DNA from: CAWBRT01 sp963696525
Lineage (GTDB): Bacteria > Acidobacteriota > Terriglobia > Terriglobales > Acidobacteriaceae
Assembly: GCA_963696525.1 (NCBI GenBank)
Contig: CAVOKO010000003.1
Location: forward strand, 310,001-374,000
Direction: 5' to 3'
DNA: 64,000 nt
The position numbers were made by a program, and so were the translations under genes. Positions 40,621 through 50,747 of this stretch are shown in pieces (the first letter of the stretch is position 1; every line of letters begins with the position of its first letter). The notes under the pieces were generated by a model. It saw only the letters and a program-made list of their open reading frames with translations. It had not been told where the DNA came from and did not search any database.

Positions 40621-41662
40621 ATGAACGTCCATTTCACCTACAAACTTTCAAAAACCGCCGATCTCGAAAATCTCATCACCCAACGAATTGAAAAACTACA
40701 AAACGCCTGCAGGTGTTTCGGCCTGACATGGTTTCGCTTTATGGTTCGGTCGATGAACACCCGAAGATGGGCTTTAACGTAGCGCTGAATCTGCGTTTGC
40801 CGTCAGGACAAATAGCCGCGCGCGAAGTGGCCGACACGGCTTCGAGCGCGATCAAGAATTGCTTCGAGAGCCTGAAGGAGCAACTGGCGAAGCACATGGA
40901 TCACCTGCGGGCCGCGTACAAGTGGCCGCGCCGGCGGCGCCCGGCTGGTCGCGCGGAATCGCAGGTGCCGTTCGAAGAGACGCTGGCGTCGGTGCAGGCC
41001 GATGTCGTCTCCGCTCAGGATATCAACGGCTGGCTGAATGCGAATCTGGAGAAATTGCAGCGGTTCGTGGAGCGGGAACTTCGCTACCGCGGCAACAGCG
41101 GGCAAATGCGTGTGGAGCAGATAACAGCCGAGGAGGTAATCAGCGAAGCCATCGCCAATGCGCTGGACGGCCGCACCGAAAAACCCGAGAAGGTTACGCT
41201 GGAACCGTGGCTCTATTTTCTGTCAAGGGCTGCCATCGATCGTCTGGCGGAGCAAGCTCGCAACGCGGAAAGCGAAGTGGGATTGGACTCGAGCGTGCGG
41301 CGAGAGGAGGTCACGCGGCAGCGACGAGGCGATGCTCCAGTTCCATCATCCCGACGAAATGCTTACCAACGAGAACGTCATTGCCGACGGTGGCGCCGCG
41401 ACCCCGGAGGAGATCGCCGCCAGCGACGAAGTGATGGGAATGATCGAGGCGGCCCTGCGGCAACGCGCATCACCAAGACCGGGAGGCTTTCATCCTGTTC
41501 ACGATGGAAGGGTTCACCGTGCAGGAAATCGCCGTCATTACCGAGCGCAAGCCGGAAGAGGTGCGGACCTCGATTGCGAAAGCCCGCGAACAACTGCGGA
41601 AGGCGTTGCCGGTTGCCGAGCAATTGAGGAACAAACTGATCGAGCATTCCAAATCAGCCTGA
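40621..41662 (+). CDS. Ribosome hibernation factor domain fused to an ECF sigma factor (three frameshifts)
   Basis: After repairing three one-base shifts this is one protein of about 347 residues. Residues 1-100 (MNVHFTYKLSKTADLENLI, then LQVFRPDMVSLYGSVDEHPK, FNVALNLRLPSGQIAA and ASSAIKNCFESLKEQLAKH) match the HPF/RaiA (S30AE) ribosome-binding fold. After a basic linker (KWPRRRRPAGR), NLEKLQRFVERELRY, then ITAEEVISEAIANALDG and LEPWLYFLSRAAIDRLAEQ look like sigma region 2. The C-terminus, REAFILFTMEGFTVQEIAVI followed by TERKPEEVRTSIAKAREQLR, is sigma region 4. Shifts lie near 40697 (an A lost from AAAA), 41331 and 41461. GGAG precedes the ATG. The next gene starts 43 bases downstream. Confidence 0.8.
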
Positions 41663-41705
41663 ACAATCGAGAACGGGGTCGAAACAATATTGAGGAGAGG
41701 TGTCG

Positions 41706-42867
41706 ATGATTACGCGAAGAGAAATCCGCGATCTGGCCGAATTTCAATCGGCGCGAGGACGCGCAGTCACGTTCTACTATCAGCCCGGCACACCGCCGAA
41801 CCAGTCTCATCGGGAAGAGGCGATCCTGGTGAAAGACTTGGTGCGCGGGGCGCTTCGTGAAGCCGAAAAAAGGGGCCGCAACGATTATGCGCGCGCCGAT
41901 CTGAACCGGATTCTCGAGCTGGCGGAACGTCTCCACGGAAACGCCGGCAAGGCGAAGGCGGTCTTTGCCGACTCGTCACAGAGCTTCTGGCGCGAGTTCG
42001 ACATTCCGGCGTGGCTGGACAAAACGAGGGTGATGATCAATCGTCGATTTCATCTCCGACCTCTGGCGCCGCTGCTGGAGGCGAACCCTCGGGTGTGCGT
42101 TTGCGTCTTGGATCGCAGCAAAGCGCGGCTTTTCGATTACCAGAACGAAATCTCGAAGGAGGTGATCGGATTTTTCACCGAGTCGCCGCGAGTGGGCGAG
42201 AGCACGGGAGGCGGTGGCTACGATGCCGGACACATCTCCCGGCGTGTTTCCGAATTCGCCAAGCAGCACTACAAAAAGGTGGCGGATACGATTCTGAAAT
42301 TCTTCGAACGCGGCAGTTGCGAGCGTCTGGCGGTGGGGATCCGCGACGAGAATTGGGCCGAGTTCGAGTCCGTGCTGCATCCTTACCTTAAGAAAAGCAT
42401 GGTCGGCCGCTTCCATGCCGATCCTGATACAGCCACGCCTCAGCAATTAAAGGACAACCTCGAACGGCTGCTCGGCGAGCACGAACTGACCCGGCACCGG
42501 GAACTCGTGCGGGAGGTGCTTGGGAGAAGCGCAGCGAAAGGCTCGCGGGGCAGTCGGCTTGCGGCGCGTGCTGCGCTCGCTGGAGGCCGGAGAGATCCAA
42601 ACACTGTTGCTGGGAGAGCACTTTCAGAGCCCCGGCGTCGAGTGCCGCAACTGCGGGCATGTAGACATGAAGGTGCACCCTAACTGCGCAATCTGCTCGC
42701 ATCCCGTCAGCGAAGTGGAGGACATCAGCGATGCGATCCTGGGAGCGGCACTGCGCGGCGGCATAGAGGTGGTCTATGTGCAAGCCGATTCTGATTTGGA
42801 GTCGGCGGGAAATATCGCCGCGCTGCTGCGCTTCCGGGCGGATCAAAACAGGGCGGTTGCCTCATAG
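41706..42867 (+). CDS. eRF1/baeRF-like protein with zinc ribbon (one frameshift)
   Basis: About 386 residues after removing one extra G near 42520. The middle part (VCVCVLDRSKARLFDYQ, then HISRRVSEFAKQHYKKVADTI, and CERLAVGIRDENWAEFESVL) follows eRF1 domain 2. The end has LRRVLRSLEAGEIQTLLLGE, a C4 ribbon (CRNCGHVD...CAICSHPV) and IEVVYVQADSDLESAGNIAA, matching the L7Ae-like domain 3. This is the bacterial eRF1-related (baeRF) superfamily, proposed to act on stalled ribosomes. The loop where eRF1 has GGQ reads GGGGYDAGH, without the Gln. GAGGAG (41692-41697) lies eight bases before the ATG. It is probably co-transcribed with the HPF-sigma gene. Confidence 0.78.
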
Positions 42868-42889
42868 ATTTTGCGGGATGCGAAACCTG

Positions 42890-42919
42890 GGCGCGGCCTT
42901 TTTGGCTGCGCCTTTTTTT
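42890..42919 (+). terminator. Rho-independent terminator after the eRF1-like gene
   Basis: Arms GGCGCGGCC (42890-42898) and GGCTGCGCC (42904-42912) pair fully with one G-U wobble and are followed by TTTTTTT (42913-42919). It ends the HPF-sigma/eRF1-like transcription unit 23 bases after the stop codon, separating it from marC. Confidence 0.85.
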
Positions 42920-43009
42920 ATGGTTTCTTTGCAGCCGCGCCGTCGCCGCGATAGGCTAGGGTCTGTAAACATTTTATGGGGCGAGCAGTGTTGGGTTGGA
43001 GGCTGATCC

Positions 43010-43687
43010 ATGCTATTGCCGCAAGCGTCGCAGATCCACTCCTTCTTTTCCTCCTTCAGTACTTTTTCACTGGTGGCATTGAGTTCAATCTTCTTCCTCG
43101 TCGATCCATTCGCCGCTATTCCGGCGTTCCTGGCGATGACCGCAAACCATGAAGCCCAGGCCAGACGACGGATGGCGAAGCGCGCCGCCTGGACGTGTTT
43201 CGGAGTGCTGTCGGTGTTCGCCGTCTCGGGCGGGCTGATCTTCCGCATGTTCGGCATCACGCTGGCGGCTTTTGAAATCGCAGGCGGGCTGATCCTGTTG
43301 CTGATAGGGCTCGAGATGCTCCAGGCACGGCGCTCCGCCACCCAGGAACACAGCAGTGAAACCCTGGAAGGATCGATGAAGGAAGACATAGGGATTACCC
43401 CGCTCGGGGTGCCGATGTTGGCCGGGCCGGGCGCAATTTCGACGGTGATGGTATTGACCGGAGCTTCGCCGCGCTGGCTGCACATCTCGGTGGTCTGGCT
43501 TGCCATCGTGGTGACGTCCGGGGCCTCTTACCTGATCCTGGCTGGCGCCGACCGCATTCGCCGGCGGCTTGGCGAAACCGGAATCCGTATCATGATGCGC
43601 ATGATGGGCCTGCTGCTGACCGCCATCGCCGTCCAGTTCGTGATCAACGGCTTGGTTTTGATAGGCGTGATTCAGGGCGGCGGCTGA
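43010..43687 (+). CDS. MarC-family integral membrane protein
   Basis: A 225-residue protein with six hydrophobic helices. Family signatures are FFLVDPFAAIPAFLAMT near the N-terminus, AFEIAGGLILLLIGLEML in the middle and ITPLGVPMLAGPGAIST in the second half. MarC/YhgN-type proteins were once linked to multiple antibiotic resistance, but their transport function is unproven. The gene lies after the terminator of the preceding unit and is probably transcribed separately. Confidence 0.9.
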   Translation: MLLPQASQIHSFFSSFSTFSLVALSSIFFLVDPFAAIPAFLAMTANHEAQARRRMAKRAAWTCFGVLSVFAVSGGLIFRMFGITLAAFEIAGGLILLLIGLEMLQARRSATQEHSSETLEGSMKEDIGITPLGVPMLAGPGAISTVMVLTGASPRWLHISVVWLAIVVTSGASYLILAGADRIRRRLGETGIRIMMRMMGLLLTAIAVQFVINGLVLIGVIQGGG

Positions 43688-43911
43688 GAGGAGTGGGGTC
43701 AGGTAAGCCTGATTTAGGTTCAAGCGCGATGGTTCCGTTTAGGGGCATAAGTTACGCTAACGCCTGTTATCAACAGTTAGCTGTCAGGCATTAGTTGCGG
43801 TTTGCCCGTCACTCATCAACTGACCACGGCTGGGTTCCCAGAATGCGACGTCGGGCCCGCGTCGTCCAAGCGGCTGGGTGGTCGCGGTGCTGGCTCCCGC
43901 GAGCAGCGCCA

Positions 43912-46561
43912 CTAATCTACGTGCAAACTTGCTGCCCGCGTGGTTGCATTCCCACAGGTATCCGTGAACACGGCCCGGTACAGGTTCCCGTTCTGTGCGG
44001 CGGTCCCTTGGAACGTTAGTGTGGTCGAAGTCGCTCCGGAGATACTGCTCCAGGTGTTGCCGCCATTCGTGCTCACCTGCCACTGCACGGTGGGCGTCGG
44101 CCTGCCGATGGCCGCGGCGGTGAACGTGACTTCCTGTCCTTTCCTTACCTGCTCATTGTTCGGCTGCATGATGATCTGAGGATCGAAATCCACCGTCAGT
44201 GTGGCGGCGTTGGTCGTCGCCGTCCCAAAGGTGTTGCTGAAAACGGCGCGATATTCGGTTCCATTCGCCAGGACGATCGCCGGGAATGTCAACGTAGGGG
44301 ACGTGGCCCCGGGGATATTTAGCCAGTAAGTGCCACCATCGAAACTTGCCTGCCAATGCACTGTGGGGGTAGGAAGGCCACCTGCTGCGGCGGTAAAGGT
44401 GACTTTCGTGTCCTCGCAGACCGCCTCATTAGTTGGCTGAGCGGCAATAAACGGCTTCGAGGTCACAGTGACTGAAGCCGTCGCCATGTTGCCCGTTCCG
44501 CCGTTGGCTGAGGTTACGGTGCCCGTGGTGTTGTTCTGTGTCCCGTCAGCCGTTCCGGTCACGCTCACCGAGAACGTGCAGGAACTGCCAGTGCTTATCG
44601 TTGCGCTCGTCAGCATGATCGAGGTCGCATTCGCAGTTGCGGTAATGGTCCCGCCTCCGCACGATCCGGTCACCACGCTGGGATTGGACACCGCCAGTCC
44701 CGAGGGTAGGGTGTCAGCAAACCCTACCCCGGTAAGGGCTACGGTATTCGCTGCCGGATTGGTGATGGTGAAGCGCAGGTTGGTGCTGGTATTCAGTTGA
44801 ACCCTGCTGGCGGCGAACGCCGCGCTAATCGCAGGCGGCGCTACCACGGCGATCGAGGCCGAAGCCGTCCCGCCGCTTCCACCTTGGTTAGAAGTCACGG
44901 CGGTGGTCGTGTTGTTTTTGGTGCCTGCGGTGGTTCCGGTCACGTTCACGCTGAAGGTGCACGAACTGCTCTGTGCCAGCGTTGCGCCCGTCAAGCTGAT
45001 CACGCTGGTCCCTTGCACGGCCGTGATCGTCCCGCCGCCGCAGGTACCGGTCTGACCATTGGGAGTTGAGATCACCAGGCCCGCCGGCAGGGCGTCACTA
45101 AAGCCGATGCCGCTCTGGGTGCTCGAGGCGTTGTTGTTATGAATGGTGAAGCTCAGCGAGGTCGAGCCGTTCAGCGAAATGCTGGCCGCGCCGAACATCT
45201 TGCTGATAGTCGGCGGCGCTACTACGGTGATGCTGGCGGTCCCTGGGCTGCTGGTTCCAGCCTCATTCGAGGTTGCCGAGACACTATTGTTCATTACCCC
45301 GGCACTCGTCCCCATCACGTTCACCGAAACCGAGCACGATGTGTTGCTCGCCAGCGTAGCCCCCGACAGGCTCACCGACGACGAGCCTGCCGCCGCCGTC
45401 GCTGTGCCACCGCATGTATTGTTCAACGCATTTGGCGTCGCCACTACCAAGCCTGCCGGCAGGGAGCCGGTGAACGCGATGCCGGTCAGCGATTTGCCAT
45501 GGGGCTCCGACCAGCGGGTTCGCCGTGAGGGTGACCAGGGGCGCAGCGGCGGCATAGTTGGAGCCGGCCTGGGTGACGGTCAGAGTCACGCCGGCGATGG
45601 TGAAAGTGCCGGTACGGACGGTGTTGTTGGGGTTGGCGTCGTAGCTGAACTGGATGAGCGCGCTGCCCGTGCCGCTGGTGCTGGTGTTGGCCAGATGCAG
45701 CCAGGAGTCGTTGGCCTGCGCCGTCCACGTCTGCGTAGCCAGCGTGATGAACAACTCGTCGGTGCCGCTGCCGGCGGCGCCGCTTACCGTGATGGCCGCA
45801 TTACCCAGGGCCGTAACCTGCGGCAGCACCTTTTGCGTCAGCGGGTTCGAGGTGTTGCCCGCATAGGTGCCGTTGCCGCCATACTGCGCGGTGATGGAGT
45901 GGGTGCCCTGGGTCAGGGAAGAAGTCTGATAGGTCGCCATGCCGGTGTTATCCAGCGTGCTCGTGCCCAGCGTGGTCGTGCCGTCGAGGAAGGTCACGGT
46001 GCCAGTCGGCGTCCCCAAAGACCCAGTCAATGTGGCGGTGAACGTCACCTGATCTCCGAACGCGGACGGATCCTCCGAGGAGGTGAACGACATAGTAGTA
46101 CCATTCGCCAGGCTTACCACCTGCGACAATACCGCTGACGTGCTTGAAGCATAGGTGCTGTCACCGCCGTACTGGGCGGTGATGGAGTGCGAGCCCTGGC
46201 TCAAGGCAAGGGTCACGTACGTGGCTTTGCCGGTGTTGTCGAGAGTGCCTGTGCCGAGCGTGGTCGTGCCGTCGAGGAAGGTCACGGTGCCGGTGGGCGT
46301 GGTCGTCCCCGAGCTTGGGGACACGGTGGCCGTGAAGGTCACGGACTGCAGCGGCCGCGAGGGGTTCGGGGAAGAGGCCAGCGAAGTTACCGTTGCGATC
46401 CCCGTTGCGTTTGCCGCCTGCAACAGGCCGCCGATTGCGAGCATGCAAGACACCAGCGCGACCATTCGGGCCAGATGCCAGGCCCATTGAAAACTCTGCT
46501 TGGAACCAGACAGGTGGGAGACTTGGGGACGGAGGGTACTTCTCACCAAATTGAAACGCAT
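43912..46561 (-). CDS. Large secreted protein with Ig-like repeats (one frameshift)
   Basis: About 880 residues once an extra base near 45500-45555 is removed. After a long signal peptide region (MVALVSCMLAIGGLLQAANA) come two Ig-like repeats each with GTVTFLDGTTTLGT and SHSITAQYGG-type ends. Next is a BACON-like module (TWTAQANDSWLHLANTS), then three repeats with LPAGL or LPSGL, CGGGTITA and SSCTFSVNVTGT, and two C-terminal Ig-like domains (EVTFTAAAIGRPTPTVQWQV). It should be a cell-surface or secreted adhesive or structural protein. Two stretches near 45963 and 46252 are almost identical at DNA level, showing recent repeat duplication. Confidence 0.82.
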
Positions 46562-47058
46562 CGTTCTTTCTTTTCTTTCTGGAACGGCGGCCCTCTGCGC
46601 AAGCTGGTCTTTGAACGGTAGCGCTAAAGGTACGCCGCTTGCGGAACAGTTACCGCACGGACACTCTCCATGCAGGTACTCGCCGCAGGTGCTCGCTTCG
46701 ATGTGTGCGGAATTTTGCGAGTTGCCTCTCAGTGGGATACCAGCCGGATGATCCCAATCCGCCCCAACAGACGCGTCGAGACAGACTGGCTAGATTGTGT
46801 CCGGATGGTCGCTAGCCCTTCCCTTACCGGATTATGGAAGTGTTGCCCGTGGTCCGACCGGAACGCACTTGGGCCGCCTTACTGTTGGAGACCGATTCGT
46901 CGCGACCTTTTAGGCAATGTCTGATGTCAGACATTATCTGGGCTCCTTTGGACGTCAAATCCGCTCTGGGAGCCAGTTGTGACGGTCATCACGTTGTTCA
47001 GTTTGCGATTGGCGATAATATCTGATTGATCTAGGGTCAAACTAACCGAGTGGGCGGA
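46562..47058. other. Intergenic region with a perfect palindrome
   Basis: This is a divergent spacer between the surface protein and a truncated response regulator. It holds a perfect 20-base palindrome (46916-46935). No supportable gene was found. Confidence 0.5.
46916..46935. promoter_or_regulatory. Perfect 20-base palindrome, operator-like
   Basis: Arms AATGTCTGA and TCAGACATT flank a central TG. There is no adjacent T-run, so a dimeric regulator site is more likely than a terminator. It lies about 124 bases upstream of the truncated receiver-domain gene. Confidence 0.5.
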
Positions 47059-47190
47059 ATGTCCAAATCTGCGACCATTCTGTGCATCGATGACGAACCG
47101 AAAGGCTTGATGGTTCGCAAGATGCTCATTGAAAGCCAAGGCTTCGAGGTGCTCACGGCAACCAGTGGACGCGAAGCCCCCCGGCTTCTA
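47059..47190 (+). pseudogene. Truncated response-regulator receiver domain
   Basis: ATG at 47059 opens SATILCIDDEPKGLMVRKML, then IESQGFEVLTATSGREA, the beta1-alpha1-beta2 start of a receiver domain with the acidic pair DD. After about 43 residues the similarity stops, before the phospho-accepting Asp, and the reading frame runs into the 3' end of an opposite-strand PilZ gene. A C-rich run (GCCCCCCGG) sits at the break. It is most likely a gene fragment left by a rearrangement. Confidence 0.6.
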
Positions 47191-47206
47191 CTTTCGCCCC
47201 GCCTTC

Positions 47207-47578
47207 TTACTGTAGGATCGATAGCAGGCGGCAGACGCGTTCTATTTCGGCCTGCTGTGCGGAATTGATGCCCATGAACTCTACTCCATACGTAAAGCTG
47301 GAGCGGTTCCGAACAACCACGGCCAGCGTAAACGACTGGCTGCAGTAGGGGAAAATTATGTCAACTTTGATTGTATCCCCAATAGCTAGTTCGATTGGCA
47401 GCAGCGCTGCCATGCCACTCTTTCCCAGTTCTGTTCCTCGCCCATGCACCGTTCTGTCCGCATTGCCGGTGCGTACAGTGGCACGAAGACGCACATCTAT
47501 GGCGTAACGAGGCCAGCGGCGCATATCGGTGGATTCTTCGAGTGGTAATGCCACGCCGGGCCTTTGTTGAGTCATCAT
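47207..47578 (-). CDS. PilZ-domain protein
   Basis: A 123-residue single PilZ domain. The c-di-GMP-binding motif RxxxR is RRWPRYAID, and the second motif (D/N-x-S-x-x-G) reads ELGKSGMAALLP. The rest (DTIKVDIIFPYCSQSFTLAV, then SFTYGVEFMGI) follows the PilZ barrel. It would bind c-di-GMP and act on a partner. It is close to a GGDEF-EAL protein and a tandem PilZ protein. The start region MMTQQRPG has two possible ATGs; the first is used. Confidence 0.82.
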   Translation of the reverse strand: MMTQQRPGVALPLEESTDMRRWPRYAIDVRLRATVRTGNADRTVHGRGTELGKSGMAALLPIELAIGDTIKVDIIFPYCSQSFTLAVVVRNRSSFTYGVEFMGINSAQQAEIERVCRLLSILQ

Positions 47579-48037
47579 ATCCTTCCAACAGTATGAAAAT
47601 AACGTCTAGCTGGACATGGCCGCAAGTTACCTCGGGATCCAACTGAATACGTTTGCAAGTTACCTCGGTAATTGCGCATTAAGGCCGTATGCGCTCGCTC
47701 TTAATCGTCGTTGAGTCTCTCTTCGTGACCCAATGTTCCGTTCTCTTCGTGCGATATGATCATTACCTAGTCACCTATAAACGCGACACGCACATCAGCA
47801 ACGGCGCGTCCTGCTTCATGGTACGCTGTGCGGAGTTGCTTTCTGCTCAATGCCCTACTCCTTCTGCAGGTGGTGTTGCGCACGTACTACCTAGGCCATC
47901 TTAAGACAGAGCGCTGGTCAACGGAGCGGAGGGCCTGATTGGTGCGATGCAGGTGTATCTTATCGATTTTCTACTCTGGAAACCCACAAAGGGTTTTAGT
48001 AACAGCGGTCGTGTCAAGTTAGGATTGGTCTGCGTAG
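47579..48037. other. Spacer with a short direct repeat
   Basis: The 14-base sequence GCAAGTTACCTCGG occurs at 47622-47635 and 47655-47668, 33 bases apart and upstream of the PilZ gene start, which may mark a regulator site. No gene supported; short frames here show no family features. Confidence 0.4.
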
Positions 48038-50001
48038 TTATCTTTCTAGGATGTCTGGTTTACATACATTGGGACATTGCGCTTTCATCCAAGCCTCGAG
48101 GTCTTTGGGGTCCAGAGGCCTAGAAAAGACATATCCTTGCACGCAGTCGCAGGCCATACGATCAAGGAGAGTCAGGTGTTCGGCGGTTTCGGCTCCTTCG
48201 ACGATCACATTCATCTGCAGGTTGTGGCCCAGGTCGATGATCGTATTGACGATTTTCTGATTTCTTGCGTCTGCCGTCATGCGTGCGACAAAGTAGCGGT
48301 CGATTTTGAGGGTATCGACGGAGAGCCGGTGCAGCTGGTCCAGAGACGAGTAGCCACTACCAAAATCGTCTATGCTCAGCCGCACGCCTAGATGCTTCAG
48401 CTTCTGAAGCGTGTTGTGGGTGCGCTCGGACTGATCCATGGCCACGCTCTCGGTCAACTCGAGAGAAAGGCTGCAACTTTCAATCCCGGTTTCCTGCAGA
48501 GTCTGCTGCACGGTGGTCACCAGATCTCGTTGCAAAAATTGTTTGGCCGAGAGATTGACGCTCATGGTCAGAGGCGGCTCGTGGCTAAAGCGTTCCTGCA
48601 AGCGTCGCAACTGCATACAGGCTTCGCGCAAGACCCAGGCACCGATGGGAATAATGAGTCCGGTCTGTTCAGCTACAGGAATGAAAGCATTCGGTTCCAC
48701 CAAGCCGCGTAGCGGCGATTGCCAGCGCAGAAGCGCTTCAAAACCCACGGTGCGCCTGCTGCGCAAAGAAACAATGGGCTGGTAATACACAATAAATTCT
48801 TTTCTCTCGACCGCTTGCCTAAGCTCGGACTCCAACTGCAGTCGTTCGACCGCACGACGGTGCATCGACTCATCAAAGACCACTCGTCTGCCCCGTCCGC
48901 CAGCCTTAGCCCGATACATGGCGATGTCCGCATCGCGCAGCATGTCTTCCGCCGTGGAATATCGGCTTGCGCTAGTCGTGATGCCAATGCTGGCAGTCAC
49001 TGATAAATCCGTGCCGCGCACATGAAAGGGTTGCTGCAACTTTCTGGCAATTCGATCGGCCACGCGAAGGGCATCGATCGAGTCCTTGATATCGTCGAGA
49101 AGGATGGCGAATTCGTCGCCGCCCAGGCGCACTAAGAGTTCGTCCCTTCCAGAAAAGCGACTGAGTGCATCGGTGCGGCGCACCGTGTTTCCCAGGCGGT
49201 TGGCAACTTCCACAAGCAGTTTGTCACCCGCCTGATGCCCGAGACTGTCGTTGATGATCTTGAAATCATCCAAGTCCAGGTAGAGCAAGCCACAAATATA
49301 ACCCGGTTGGCGCTTGGCTCTTTGCAGGCAAAGGTTAAGCTGGTCGTAGAACAGACGCCGGTTGGGCAGCTGGGTTAGCGGGTCGTGCAGGGCTGCTGTC
49401 TCAGCCGCCTTTTTCGCCTCCTCTAGCTCCTTGCTTACCTTAGCCGCTTGCGCTTCCGCTTCCTTGATGCCGCTGATGCTCACAAAGCTCTCTACCAGAA
49501 CCTTGCGGCCGTCCCTTATGGCCGTATTCACACTCTTAAGAATTGGCAGTCGCCCGCCGCCAGCCGTAAGAAGAATTCTTTCGGATTGGTTCGCGGTCTG
49601 TCCCAAGTCAAGGATGGGACATTCATTTTCGCTAGCCGGACAGACCACACTGTTGCAGGTGCTACCGATGATTGAGTTACCGGTTCGCCGATGAGCTGTA
49701 GGGCATGACGGTTGAGATCCAGGATGCGCCGTGTTTGCACATCGATAACAAGGATTCCCGCTGAAACGGTATCCAATAGGGTACAAAAATATGTATCTTC
49801 GGTTTGAAATTCACCTTTGGCCACTTCGACATGATCTAAAAGCACGGCTGGTTGTGCATTCACTTCGGGATTTCGTTCTGCATGCGATTGGATCGGCCGG
49901 TTCTCGGCGGCGTGCCGCTTATCACTCATCAGGGATTTGGCAACCTCGCTAGACTCACGCAAATTCAGATCTGCGTCGTTTTGCAGTGAAGCGATAGCCA
50001 T
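48038..50001 (-). CDS. PAS-GGDEF-EAL cyclic-di-GMP enzyme (one frameshift)
   Basis: About 655 residues. The N-terminal PAS domain (TYFCTLLDTVSAGILVIDVQ, then a Cys-rich CNSVVCPASENECPILDLG segment) is followed by a coiled-coil (EAEAQAAKVSKELEEAKKAA). The GGDEF domain has an intact RLGGDEFAIL, and the EAL domain has GFEALLRWQSP, then ELTESVAMDQ, IDDFGSGYSSL and KIDRYFV, all catalytic residues intact. It could both make and break c-di-GMP under control of the PAS sensor. A base is missing near 49660-49700. The start at 50001 has AGGAGGA eight bases upstream. Neighbours are PilZ receptors. Confidence 0.9.
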
Positions 50002-50205
50002 CGTTTCAGTTCCTCCTATCCCAGTTGCACCAGTTCCCGAAATTGCTGTCAGTGGTCTCTGCGGAGAAATACAAATGGACTGCGGATCCCTCGCCCATTC
50101 GCCTAGCCAAATCCTGAAAGAAGCAAGTGCGCTCCCAGCAACCCAACATAGAGTTTTCCGCACGAGGTCGCAGGTTACTGCCGCAACGGATTAAGTTCGA
50201 ACCTC

Positions 50206-50391
50206 TCACAGCCGATCCCTGAACCGTTTTGCCATCATGTCGTGGAACGTTGTCAGTGCCCGGTATTGTTGGGCAAACAGGAGCAGATCGTCCTGATCAA
50301 AGCCCTTGCCTTGCAGCCGATCCACTATCCCGTAAGCTGTGTCGAAAGCGGCTTCGGCATCAGCAATCATCCCAAGAACACTGTTGTACAT
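50206..50391 (-). CDS. Possible small helical protein
   Basis: A 61-residue frame (begins MYNSVLGMIADAEAAFDTAY, later LLLFAQQYRALTTFHDMMAK) that would fold as two amphipathic helices. GGGGA lies seven bases upstream. It is 204 bases upstream of the GGDEF-EAL gene on the same strand. No family is recognised. The helical periodicity makes it more plausible than random, but evidence is thin. Confidence 0.4.
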   Translation of the reverse strand: MYNSVLGMIADAEAAFDTAYGIVDRLQGKGFDQDDLLLFAQQYRALTTFHDMMAKRFRDRL

Positions 50392-50747
50392 TTCGTTTCC
50401 CCGCCAATAGGTGCGTTGGGTGGATGGGAACGTCCCCTATTAAGGCTGATGGACGTCGCTATTCACATCCCCATTCTTTAGCAAATTCGTCGAATTCCTT
50501 TTCGATAGCGTGGACGTGAGTGCCGACGTCTTCGATTATCTGGTGAAATACTTGTGGTCAACTGGATACTGCGTCGTGCTCATGCGCTTCTTCTTTAAGC
50601 AGTTACTCAATGCGCAGACAGCTTCTCTCTACCTCACAAACTAAGCAAGGTCACCAGGGTAACGAGAAAAAAACCGAAGTAACGTACGGAGATAAAAGGC
50701 TGATCGCCTCGACGTGTCCCCCGTTCCCGCACTTCTCGAGCACACGT
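50392..50747. other. Spacer without recognised features
   Basis: I found no supportable gene, repeat or terminator between the small frame and the tandem PilZ gene. Confidence 0.4.

Noticed and set aside
45143..46138. A 331-codon plus-strand frame opposite the Ig-like surface protein
   Set aside because: It is antisense to a repeat-containing protein and its regularity comes from those repeats.
47689..47904. A 71-codon plus-strand frame in the spacer before the GGDEF-EAL gene
   Set aside because: No ribosome binding site, no family features, and composition like non-coding sequence.
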